The position numbers and the translations under genes are program-made. Under the pieces are notes generated by a model that did no database searches, was not told the origin of the DNA, and saw only the letters and a program-made list of their open reading frames with translations. A DNA stretch of 39,270 nt from Acholeplasmataceae bacterium (GTDB lineage Bacteria > Bacillota_I > Bacilli_A > ML615J-28 > CAG-698): contig DUNF01000030.1 in assembly GCA_012839485.1 (NCBI GenBank), positions 1 through 39,270 on the forward strand, read 5' to 3'. Positions 26,512-33,591 of the stretch are shown piece by piece. The stretch's first letter is position 1, and each line of letters starts with the position of its first letter.

Positions 26512-27284
26512 AAGAAGTAATTGTTGTTGAGAATTTGGTAAAGACGTTTAAACTTTCACCAAAACAAATGAAGACTTTAAAAACTAAAGATAAGAAAAAA
26601 GTTGCAGTTAATGATGTAAGTTTTACTACTTACGAAGGGGAAATCTTTGGTTTAGTTGGGCCTAATGGGGCAGGTAAAACTACAGCTCTTCGTTGTATCT
26701 CAACTTTAATTAAACCAGATTCTGGTAAAATCACAATTAAGGGAATTGATATTTCCGAAGAGCTAAAAATTAAAAAGAAACTAGCTTTTTTAACTAGTGA
26801 ATTGAAGTTAGAAGACAAGTTTTCCCCAAACTATTTATTTGATTATTATTCTAACTTACATGATGTACCTAAAGATATAGCAGCTGCAAGAAAGCAAGAT
26901 TTATTTACTCGTTTTGAAGTTAATGAATTTAGTGATACTAAAATAGGTGATTTATCTACGGGTATGAAACAAAAGGTTTCAGTTGCAATTAGTTTAGTTC
27001 ATCAACCAGATATCATTGTATTTGATGAACCAACTAATGGATTAGATGTTTATACTGCGAAGATTGTAACTGATTATTTATTGGAATTAAAAAAACAAGG
27101 CAAGTCAATAATTATAAGTACACATATTATGAGCCTTGTAGAAAAGTTATGTGATCGTGTTGGATTAATTTTTAATGGAAAAATGGTTATTTGCGATACA
27201 CTAGATAAAGTTTTAGACTCTGTTCCTTCACGAGATTTAGAAGAAGTATTTATTAAGTTATATCAAGAGGAGGGCGCACAATGA
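26508..27284 (+). CDS. ABC transporter ATP-binding protein (NatA-like)
   Basis: A 258-residue ABC ATPase with Walker A GPNGAGKTT (51-59), signature LSTGMKQKVSV, Walker B IIVFDEPTNGLD and the switch His in STHIM. It resembles NatA, the ATPase of a Na+ or drug exporter of the ABC-2 type. The ATG at 26508 has AAAGGAG about 10 bases upstream and overlaps the miaB stop (ATGA). A reading from an ATG at 26481 overlaps that site and is rejected. It pairs with the permease that follows. The exported substrate cannot be read from sequence. Confidence 0.92.
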   Translation: MKEVIVVENLVKTFKLSPKQMKTLKTKDKKKVAVNDVSFTTYEGEIFGLVGPNGAGKTTALRCISTLIKPDSGKITIKGIDISEELKIKKKLAFLTSELKLEDKFSPNYLFDYYSNLHDVPKDIAAARKQDLFTRFEVNEFSDTKIGDLSTGMKQKVSVAISLVHQPDIIVFDEPTNGLDVYTAKIVTDYLLELKKQGKSIIISTHIMSLVEKLCDRVGLIFNGKMVICDTLDKVLDSVPSRDLEEVFIKLYQEEGAQ

Positions 27285-28516
27285 AAAAGATGTGGGCAAT
27301 AGCTAAAAAAGACTTAGATAAAGTTTTTAAATTTCCTGGAACTTTATTTACTACTGTTTTACTACCTGGACTTATTTTCTTCTTAGTGTATACTTCAATA
27401 TCTGTAATTATTAATAGACAAATTGATAAAGAACAAGAGAAAGAGAAAATAGTTTATGTTTATGAAGCACCAACAGGGTTTATTGAATTTCAAACATATG
27501 CATCACAAAACCAGTTATTAGATTCTACACTTACATTTGTTTATTCTGACTATGAATATACAAGAACTGAGTTAGAGGCTAAAATGAAAGATGACGAACA
27601 TTATATAATTATTGTTTTTGATGAAGATTTTTATAATAAAGCGGTAGCTGTTACTAATGAAACACCAGCTGAAGACTTACCAAATGTTAAGATATTGTAT
27701 AATGATCAAAATGAGTTTATAGGACCAACAGCACAAGCTTTGTATTATTTTATGGCTGCTTATAAAAACTTTGTAGTTAATCAAGAATTAAGTAGTGTAG
27801 GTAAGACAACAGAGATCTTTACTTATAAAATGGAAAGTATTTTAGATGAAGTTACTCAAAACACAATGATACTTGCTATGATGTTACCAATGATGTTAAT
27901 GATTATTATTTTCTCTGGAACATTGGGTATTGGTGTTGATGCAATAGCAGGAGAAAAAGAAAGAGGAACTTTAGCTTCATTGTTAATGATGCCAGTTCGT
28001 AGGGAACAAATTATTATAGGTAAGATGTTATCAACTAGTATTTTATCATTACTTGTAGCAGCATCTTCATTTATTGGTATGCTATCAAGTACTTTAGTTG
28101 GTGGCGAAAACATGTTTGGTATTGATTTAACAGCAGAGTTAGGGTATGGTTTTGGTGATTATATGATGTTATTACTTATCTTAATTGTTATTGCTTTTAC
28201 AGTATCAATTTTAGTTTTAATTTGTTCAACATTAGGAAAGAATCCACAACAAGCTGCAAGTTATGCAATGCCTTTATATATCGTTTGTATTATGCTAGGA
28301 ATTGCTGCATCATCAACAGATTTAGGTTTAGGGTTTGGAAAATATTTTGTACCTATCTTTAATTTAAATGTTTTATTAAGTGATTTGATTTCATTTAAAT
28401 TAACAGTTGGAAATGTGCTTGCAACTGTCGGTTCATCAATAGTCTTTATTGGTGTAATTGTAGTGTTACTTGTAAGAGCGTTTAGAAGTGAACGAATCCT
28501 ATTTGACAAACAATAA
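27281..28516 (+). CDS. ABC-2 type permease (NatB-like)
   Basis: A 411-residue membrane subunit. One membrane segment lies near residues 20-42, followed by an extracytoplasmic domain (about 45-175) and five or six segments in the C-terminal half. The GEKERGTLASLLMMPVRREQIIIGK block is the family hallmark of NatB/ABC-2 exporters that couples to the ATPase. It starts in an ATGA overlap with the ATPase gene, with GAGGAGG upstream, so the two subunits are translationally coupled. Together with miaB it forms one operon. The last codons contain the -35 box of the next promoter. Confidence 0.9.
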   Translation: MKKMWAIAKKDLDKVFKFPGTLFTTVLLPGLIFFLVYTSISVIINRQIDKEQEKEKIVYVYEAPTGFIEFQTYASQNQLLDSTLTFVYSDYEYTRTELEAKMKDDEHYIIIVFDEDFYNKAVAVTNETPAEDLPNVKILYNDQNEFIGPTAQALYYFMAAYKNFVVNQELSSVGKTTEIFTYKMESILDEVTQNTMILAMMLPMMLMIIIFSGTLGIGVDAIAGEKERGTLASLLMMPVRREQIIIGKMLSTSILSLLVAASSFIGMLSSTLVGGENMFGIDLTAELGYGFGDYMMLLLILIVIAFTVSILVLICSTLGKNPQQAASYAMPLYIVCIMLGIAASSTDLGLGFGKYFVPIFNLNVLLSDLISFKLTVGNVLATVGSSIVFIGVIVVLLVRAFRSERILFDKQ

Positions 28517-28531
28517 AAAATAATGTATAAT
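28503..28531 (+). promoter_or_regulatory. Consensus promoter of the FMN riboswitch and ribU
   Basis: TTGACA (28503-28508), 17 bases, TATAAT (28526-28531), a perfect consensus. The -35 lies in the last codons of the upstream permease gene. Confidence 0.92.
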
Positions 28532-28547
28532 AATCTATATGAATAAA

Positions 28548-28661
28548 TCTTCAGGGCAGGGTGCAATTCCCGACCGGTGGTAAAAGTCCACGAGTTTCTA
28601 GCTTAGAGACACGATTTGGTGCGATTCCAAAACCGATAGTAATAGTCTAGATAAAAGAAGA
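28548..28661 (+). promoter_or_regulatory. FMN riboswitch (RFN element)
   Basis: The class signatures appear in order: AGGGCAGGGTG (28553-28563), CCCGACCGGTGGT (28569-28581), AGTCCACGAG (28585-28594) and GGTGCGATTCCAAAACCGA (28618-28636), followed by GATAGTAATAGTC. TCTTC (28548-28552) pairs with GAAGA (28657-28661) as the closing helix. FMN binding is expected to end transcription at the hairpin that follows and so repress riboflavin uptake when FMN is plentiful. Confidence 0.97.
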
Positions 28662-28687
28662 GTCTATTTAGTTAGATTGATTTTTTG

Positions 28688-28713
28688 CTCGTGAGGATTT
28701 TCACGAGTTTTTT
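28688..28713 (+). terminator. FMN riboswitch terminator
   Basis: CTCGTGA (28688-28694) pairs with TCACGAG (28701-28707), then six T, just before the ribU ribosome site GGAGG. CTCGTG can also pair with CACGAG (28589-28594) in the aptamer, a possible antiterminator. Confidence 0.93.
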
Positions 28714-28725
28714 ATTGGAGGTAAC

Positions 28726-29496
28726 ATGCATCAAACTCTAAAAATTATTTTAATCAGTGTATCAATTGCTTTACTAGTGGCATTAATTATTAGAGCTTTG
28801 ATTAAAAACAAAAAAGAAAAAGAAAAGCCAAGTTTGGGTAAAAGAAGAAATCAACTAAGAATAATGATTTTGATTGCTATTTTTAGTTCGTTTTCAGTAA
28901 TAGCATATCAGCTTAATTTTTCTTTACCTATTTTTCCCTCATTTTTAAAAATTCATTTTTCTAACTTACCGATTTTAATAGGTGGGTTTACTTTAGGTCC
29001 AATGTCAGGTATTGGAATGTTGCTTTTAAGATTTTTATTTGGAATTATAACAACTAAGTCAGCATACGTAGGGGAGATAACAGATTTAATTATTGGCTTT
29101 GCTTCAGTTATTCCGGCTGCAATTATTTATAAAAAATATAGAACAAAAAAAGGAGCTGGAATCTCTTTAATCGTAAGTACTATTGTTTGGGTAGTAACAG
29201 CTGTTTTTATTAATTATATTTTTGTTATTCCAGCATATATTAAATTATATTTTAATGGTGATGTAGAGACATTTGTTCAAACGATTAGTGTAATTCCTGG
29301 TGTGAATGAAAATAATTATATGGGTAGATATTTACTTTTTGCCACATTACCATTTAATTTACTTTTATCAATAACGATAAACATTATTACTTTCTTAGTT
29401 TATAAGAGGATTTCACCACTAGTACACGAGTTTACAGAAAAAGAAGTTTTGGAAGTAGCAGAGAAAACTGAAGAACAAAAAAACATATCAGAATAA
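28726..29496 (+). CDS. ribU: Riboflavin ECF transporter S component RibU
   Basis: A 256-residue membrane protein. LKIHFSNLPILIGGFTLGP is the RibU substrate-binding signature, and EITDLIIGFASVIPAAIIYK and the later NYIFVIPAY stretch agree. It binds riboflavin and works with the shared EcfAA'T energy-coupling module, which is not in this window. The N-terminus has an extra hydrophobic segment (about 6-26) and a charged linker before the usual six segments, longer than the typical 190-210 residues. The FMN riboswitch directly upstream independently supports riboflavin as substrate. Confidence 0.95.
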   Translation: MHQTLKIILISVSIALLVALIIRALIKNKKEKEKPSLGKRRNQLRIMILIAIFSSFSVIAYQLNFSLPIFPSFLKIHFSNLPILIGGFTLGPMSGIGMLLLRFLFGIITTKSAYVGEITDLIIGFASVIPAAIIYKKYRTKKGAGISLIVSTIVWVVTAVFINYIFVIPAYIKLYFNGDVETFVQTISVIPGVNENNYMGRYLLFATLPFNLLLSITINIITFLVYKRISPLVHEFTEKEVLEVAEKTEEQKNISE

Positions 29497-29511
29497 ACTG
29501 ATATGTTTTTT
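29480..29511. terminator. Bidirectional terminator of ribU and the small lipoprotein
   Basis: AAAACATATCAG pairs with CTGATATGTTTT around an AATAAA loop that contains the ribU stop. A/T runs on both sides allow use in both directions. Confidence 0.9.
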
Positions 29512-29514
29512 AAT

Positions 29515-29961
29515 TTATCTATATTTCATGACAATAGGCCCCCAAACAGTACCAGATGGTGCTGTTGTGCCTCTTTCAAGCCTCATGTGTAACTCTTTAC
29601 CTACAAAGACATACACTTCTTTACCCCATTGTTTTTCCAAACTTTTTTTGATCTCGCTGTCGTAACTAAAAGTTAATTTACCTTCTTCTTCTTCAAAAGT
29701 ACCAGTATGAATTTCATCTGATGCTCCATCTTTAAATTTACCTACTCTTTTAAAAGTGTGGTCTTGATAATTTAAGTATAACTTGATTTCCTTATATGTG
29801 CTTGCAAACATATCTAAAGTTACAAATTTGCTAGTGTTTTTGTATTTAACTGATTCTGTATATTCATAACAAGTATAAGTCTTTTTATCGCTTGAACAAG
29901 AACAAGATGTTAGTAAAAATACACCTAATAATAAAACAAAGATTAAAAATAATTTCTTCAT
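29515..29961 (-). CDS. Small lipoprotein of unknown function, last gene of the Ktr operon
   Basis: A 148-residue protein with a type II signal peptide ending in LTSC (Cys20). It should be lipid-anchored on the outer face of the membrane. The mature part is beta-rich and charged (YTCYEYTESVKYK, LYLNYQDHTFKRVGKFKDG, HTGTFEEEEGKLTFSY), and the gradual GxF-GKLTF pattern resembles small lipocalin-like or META-like lipoproteins, but I cannot assign a family. The ATG at 29961 is chosen because AAAGGG lies just upstream within the end of the ktrA gene. An ATG at 29976 would include that site as coding sequence. It starts one base after the ktrA stop, so it is cotranslated with the potassium-uptake genes. 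Confidence 0.75.
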   Translation of the reverse strand: MKKLFLIFVLLLGVFLLTSCSCSSDKKTYTCYEYTESVKYKNTSKFVTLDMFASTYKEIKLYLNYQDHTFKRVGKFKDGASDEIHTGTFEEEEGKLTFSYDSEIKKSLEKQWGKEVYVFVGKELHMRLERGTTAPSGTVWGPIVMKYR

Positions 29962-29962
29962 A

Positions 29963-30625
29963 TTATTCCCTTTCATTTATGTGTTGATCGAATTTATGAA
30001 TGTTTTTCTTTGTTCCTAAAACAAATATTTCATCGCCTGGTAGAATTGAATCATCCCCAGTAGGTGAAAAATGTTTGTTTTCTCTTTTAATTAAAAGTAA
30101 GTTAATTCCAAAAACATTTCTAGCATTTAATGCTTTTAGTTTAACTGGTTTAATTGTCATGTTGACTGATAATTGGACAACAACATATTCTTCAGATAAG
30201 TTGAAGTAATTTGTAAAGCTATCAGATACTAATTTGTTAGCAAGTTGAATGCCAGCAATTTTTTGAGGAATGATGATGTCTGTTGCTCCAATTCTTTGCA
30301 TAACAGAAGCATATTTCTCATCATCAATTCTTACAGTAATTTTTTCAACACCCATTTCTTTTAGGGTAATGACAGTAATTAGGCTTGCTTGAAAGTTTGA
30401 ACCAAAAGCTACAACAGCATGATCAACATTTTCAATTCCAATTTCTCTTAAAGCATCTTCGTTTGTAGAGTCGCAAATAAAGGCATTTTCTACAAACTCT
30501 CCAGCTTTTTGCACACTAGCACCATTGATATCAATTGCAATAATATCAACATTTAATTTGTTTAATTCTTCTACAAGACCTAAGCCAAAGCGACCTAAGC
30601 CTAAAACAGCAATAGTTTTTTTCAT
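29963..30625 (-). CDS. ktrA: Potassium channel regulatory subunit KtrA/TrkA
   Basis: A 220-residue RCK protein. The N-terminal Rossmann RCK_N domain (GLGRFG at about 9-14, acidic IIAIDIN at the end of the second strand, FICDSTNEDALREIGI) binds ATP/ADP or NAD(H). A short RCK_C domain follows (about 140-215, LPGDEIFVLGT). The single-RCK length fits KtrA/KtrC and not the double-length enterobacterial TrkA. It forms an octameric ring gating the KtrB channel. RCK_C of KtrA is a known c-di-AMP target in Bacillota, relevant to the c-di-AMP riboswitch 7 kb away. AGGAGAT overlaps the stop of the channel gene. Confidence 0.92.
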   Translation of the reverse strand: MKKTIAVLGLGRFGLGLVEELNKLNVDIIAIDINGASVQKAGEFVENAFICDSTNEDALREIGIENVDHAVVAFGSNFQASLITVITLKEMGVEKITVRIDDEKYASVMQRIGATDIIIPQKIAGIQLANKLVSDSFTNYFNLSEEYVVVQLSVNMTIKPVKLKALNARNVFGINLLLIKRENKHFSPTGDDSILPGDEIFVLGTKKNIHKFDQHINERE

Positions 30626-30636
30626 TTTTATATCTC

Positions 30637-31968
30637 CTAACCAATAATGATATTTTCTTCTAAATATGATACAGGTTCTGTACCCTCTTTATTCCAGCGT
30701 CTATTTAATAAACTGATAATTGTGATTGGTCCTAAACGACCGATAAGCATTGTAGCTGAAATTAATATTTTACTAACCCAATGTAATGTAGGTGTAATAC
30801 CTTCTGAGTTTCCTACGGTTGAAAAAGCTGACAATGTTTCAAACATAATTTTAATTAAATCGGCATCTTCGCTTGCAGTATTTAATTGTTCAATAACTGA
30901 AACAAACAAAACAATCATTGCTAGATAAACAATTGAAAGTACAATTAAGACAAAAGCTTTAGAAACTGAAGTTTTTGAAATTTCTCGATTATGAGTAATT
31001 GGTCTTGTTCCTCTTGCGAAAGAACCAATATATTTTGTAGCAGTAAAGAAAGTCGTTGTCTTAATACCTCCACCAGTACCGGCAGGGGATGCTCCTATGT
31101 ACATCAAGAAACAAAAGATTAAAGCACCAGGAAGTGAAATTTTTGAAAAATCATAAGTACTAAATCCTGCTGTTCTAGCAGTTGCACTTTGGAATGCTGC
31201 TTGTAACCAAGTCATTGCACTACCTTCAGTGATTTTCAATAACACAGTACCAAGGACTAGTAGTAATAAGGTCATTTTTAAAACAATTTTTGTATGAATA
31301 GATAATCTTTTTGTTTTAGGATATAAGAAGATTTCATAAATTACTATAAATCCGATTCCTCCTAAAATGATTAAAGCCATAGTATTTAAATTTAATAGTA
31401 AATGACCTTTATATGGTATTAAAGAATTACTTCCGATAACATCTAAACCAGCATTATTAAATGCAGATCCTGCATGGAAGATACTAATCCAAATAGCTTT
31501 ATCAGTAGGAAAATCATTTCTAAAGATAAAGAAATTTCCAATAGCCCCTAATAGTTGAATACAAAAACTAATTAAGAAGGTAGCCCTAAGAAGTTTTAAA
31601 ATACCTTTTGTAGAGTCTAAGTTTAGTGATTCTCTTAACAAGAAACGGTCTGCTTGATTAATTCTTAATCCTAAAAGATATAATACAAACATTGAAATGT
31701 TTACAAATCCTAAGCCACCAATCTCAATTAAGACATATATTACTATTTGACCAAACAAAGTATAGGTATCAGCAATTGAAGTTGTAGTTGAGACTAACCC
31801 TGTAACGCAGACAGAGGAAGAAGACATAAACAACGCATCTACAAATCCAAGCCTAATTCCTTCTTTTGTTGCAAAAGGCAGTAATAAAAGAATTGTACCA
31901 ATTAAAATTACTGAAACAAAACTTATTATAATTATTAAAAATGGTGAAATCTTTTTCTTTTTTTCCAT
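30637..31968 (-). CDS. ktrB: Potassium uptake channel KtrB/TrkH
   Basis: A 443-residue SKT-family membrane protein with four membrane-pore-membrane repeats. Selectivity-filter-like loops are visible as SSVCVTGLV, FNNAGLD, SPAGTGGGIKTTT and FSTVGNSEG. The GTGGGIKTTTFF stretch is typical of KtrB/TrkH gating-loop regions. It conducts K+ (with Na+ dependence in KtrB) inward under control of KtrA. The ATG at 31968 has AGAGG 8 bases upstream. A longer reading from 32022 would start inside the -35 box of its promoter and is rejected. The leader is only about 20 bases, so no riboswitch acts here. Confidence 0.93.
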   Translation of the reverse strand: MEKKKKISPFLIIIISFVSVILIGTILLLLPFATKEGIRLGFVDALFMSSSSVCVTGLVSTTTSIADTYTLFGQIVIYVLIEIGGLGFVNISMFVLYLLGLRINQADRFLLRESLNLDSTKGILKLLRATFLISFCIQLLGAIGNFFIFRNDFPTDKAIWISIFHAGSAFNNAGLDVIGSNSLIPYKGHLLLNLNTMALIILGGIGFIVIYEIFLYPKTKRLSIHTKIVLKMTLLLLVLGTVLLKITEGSAMTWLQAAFQSATARTAGFSTYDFSKISLPGALIFCFLMYIGASPAGTGGGIKTTTFFTATKYIGSFARGTRPITHNREISKTSVSKAFVLIVLSIVYLAMIVLFVSVIEQLNTASEDADLIKIMFETLSAFSTVGNSEGITPTLHWVSKILISATMLIGRLGPITIISLLNRRWNKEGTEPVSYLEENIIIG

Positions 31969-31993
31969 CTTTTTATCCTCTATTATGGTAAAT

Positions 31994-32022
31994 ATTATAA
32001 CACTATCTGCTATATTTGTCAA
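31994..32022 (-). promoter_or_regulatory. ktrB-ktrA-lipoprotein promoter
   Basis: On the minus strand TTGACA (32017-32022), 17 bases, TATAAT (31994-31999): a perfect consensus. Confidence 0.93.
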
Positions 32023-32051
32023 TTTAGGATTTATAAGGTGATTGTAAAATG

Positions 32052-32080
32052 AAAAAAGAACTTGGTATTGCCAAGTTCTT
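32052..32080 (-). terminator. Terminator of the ion permease gene
   Basis: AAGAACTTGG and CCAAGTTCTT form a 10-base-pair stem around a 5-base loop, followed on the minus strand by six T (32052-32057). Confidence 0.93.
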
Positions 32081-32092
32081 TATATTATATTT

Positions 32093-33478
32093 TTATAGTC
32101 CCCAAATTACGAAGCACAGTATCCAGCCAGTTAATACGGCAACTAAAGTGAATGGAACACTGATTTTCATGAAAGTACTTGTTTTAACTTCATAGCCTTC
32201 TCGACGTAACATTCCAATACCTGTAATATTTGCACTGGCACCAACTGGTGTAATGTTACCACCTAAAGTAGCACCGATTAATAAACCAAAGTATAATAGA
32301 TATGCTTTATTATCTCCAGGAGCTAAACCTAAACCTGGAAGTAAAGCAGTAATTACAGGTAGCATTGTCATAACATAAGGTATGTTATCTACGAAAGCTG
32401 AAATGATTACCGAGATAAATACGATAATTGTATATAAAACGAAGATTGTTGCATTAGGACTCATATTTAAACTATTAGCGATACTATTGAATGCTTCTCC
32501 AATTTTACCAATAATACCTAAAGCACCTAAACCACCAACTACGATAAACAAACCAAATAATAAAATTAATGTTTCAAAATCCAAAGATTTAACAGCTTCT
32601 TTAGTAACTTCTTTCTTATCATCTTTAGTTTTAATAAGTTTTCTAATAAAACCAATTAAGAAGATTGTGATGCAAATAATACCATTTTTCATACTATCTA
32701 ACCAAGGAACTGGAATAGTAAAGAAAGATGCGATAATTAAAGCTACGATAATTCCTAATAATAAGAATGAAGGAACATAATCTGTAACTTTAGTTTTTTC
32801 TACTTGTTCTAAAGGTTGAGTATATTTTCTAAATACAAATAATAAAACGAATGCTGATGCAAGAGCCCCTGCTTGAACGATGAAGAATAGGTTAGGTCTT
32901 CCATGCATCCAGAAGAAGTCTACAAAGTTCATTCCTGTTTCTTGACCTAGTAGAATAGATGTAGTATCTCCTACTAAAGTTGCAGCACCTTGTAAGTTTG
33001 ATGAAATTGCAATTGCGATAATACTTGGTACTGGATTAATTTTTAACTTCTTACATACTGTTAAGGCTACAGGTGCAACCATTAGCACTGTAGCTACGTT
33101 ATCAATGAACGCAGAAACTAAACCAGAAAATAAAGATAAACCTACAATTGCCCATTTTACATTCGGCACTTTATTGATAATTACATCGGCCATTAAGCTT
33201 GGCATCTTTGATTCAATAAAGAAGGCGACGACTCCCATAGTACCTGCTATCATCAAGAGTACGTTCCAAGAGCTAAAGTCGGTAAAGGCTTGAACTCCTG
33301 TTGCATTTACAGCTTCCCAAAATGTATGATCTTGATTTGTACTAAAGTTAACTATCATCAAGATTATAAATATTATTGCAGCTCCACTTGTAATATAAGG
33401 TCTTTTCTCACTAAACACTAACATTAATGCATACATAATTAAAAACAGCACTAATGCGATAATCTGAATAACATTCAT
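32093..33478 (-). CDS. Ion-transporter-superfamily permease (ArsB/NhaD/citrate-transporter-like)
   Basis: A 461-residue permease with about 11-12 hydrophobic segments. The two re-entrant repeats are visible as SAFIDNVATVLMVAPVA and SAFVDNIPYVMTMLPV, each with the Asp-Asn pair of the superfamily, and GGNITPVGASANITGIGM follows near the end. Relatives are Na+/H+ antiporters (NhaD), arsenite exporters (ArsB) and dicarboxylate carriers. No arsR or arsC lies next to it, so arsenite is not favoured. A Na+/H+ or anion function beside a potassium-uptake operon is plausible but unproven. GGAGG is 9 bases upstream. It has its own promoter and terminator. Confidence 0.82.
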   Translation of the reverse strand: MNVIQIIALVLFLIMYALMLVFSEKRPYITSGAAIIFIILMIVNFSTNQDHTFWEAVNATGVQAFTDFSSWNVLLMIAGTMGVVAFFIESKMPSLMADVIINKVPNVKWAIVGLSLFSGLVSAFIDNVATVLMVAPVALTVCKKLKINPVPSIIAIAISSNLQGAATLVGDTTSILLGQETGMNFVDFFWMHGRPNLFFIVQAGALASAFVLLFVFRKYTQPLEQVEKTKVTDYVPSFLLLGIIVALIIASFFTIPVPWLDSMKNGIICITIFLIGFIRKLIKTKDDKKEVTKEAVKSLDFETLILLFGLFIVVGGLGALGIIGKIGEAFNSIANSLNMSPNATIFVLYTIIVFISVIISAFVDNIPYVMTMLPVITALLPGLGLAPGDNKAYLLYFGLLIGATLGGNITPVGASANITGIGMLRREGYEVKTSTFMKISVPFTLVAVLTGWILCFVIWGL

Positions 33479-33501
33479 TATAAAACCTCCAATATGTTAT
33501 C

Positions 33502-33531
33502 ATTATACACCATAAATCTTAAAAATACCAA
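33502..33531 (-). promoter_or_regulatory. Promoter of the ion permease gene
   Basis: On the minus strand TTGGTA (33526-33531), 18 bases, TATAAT (33502-33507). Confidence 0.65.
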
Positions 33532-33566
33532 AACTTTTTAAAATAATAGTAAATTAAGCTAAAATA

Positions 33567-33575
33567 TGGTAGAAT
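33567..33575 (+). promoter_or_regulatory. Extended -10 promoter before polA
   Basis: TGG followed by TAGAAT (33570-33575), with AAGGTG and the polA start shortly after. The -35 is poor. Confidence 0.5.
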
Positions 33576-33591
33576 AGAATAAGGTGATTTT

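Noticed and set aside
31969..32022. N-terminal extension of KtrB
   Set aside because: It would begin inside the -35 box of a perfect promoter, so it is not transcribed.
32093..33478. Arsenite exporter ArsB
   Set aside because: The superfamily includes ArsB, but there is no arsR, arsC or arsA nearby and the fold is shared with Na+/H+ and anion carriers.
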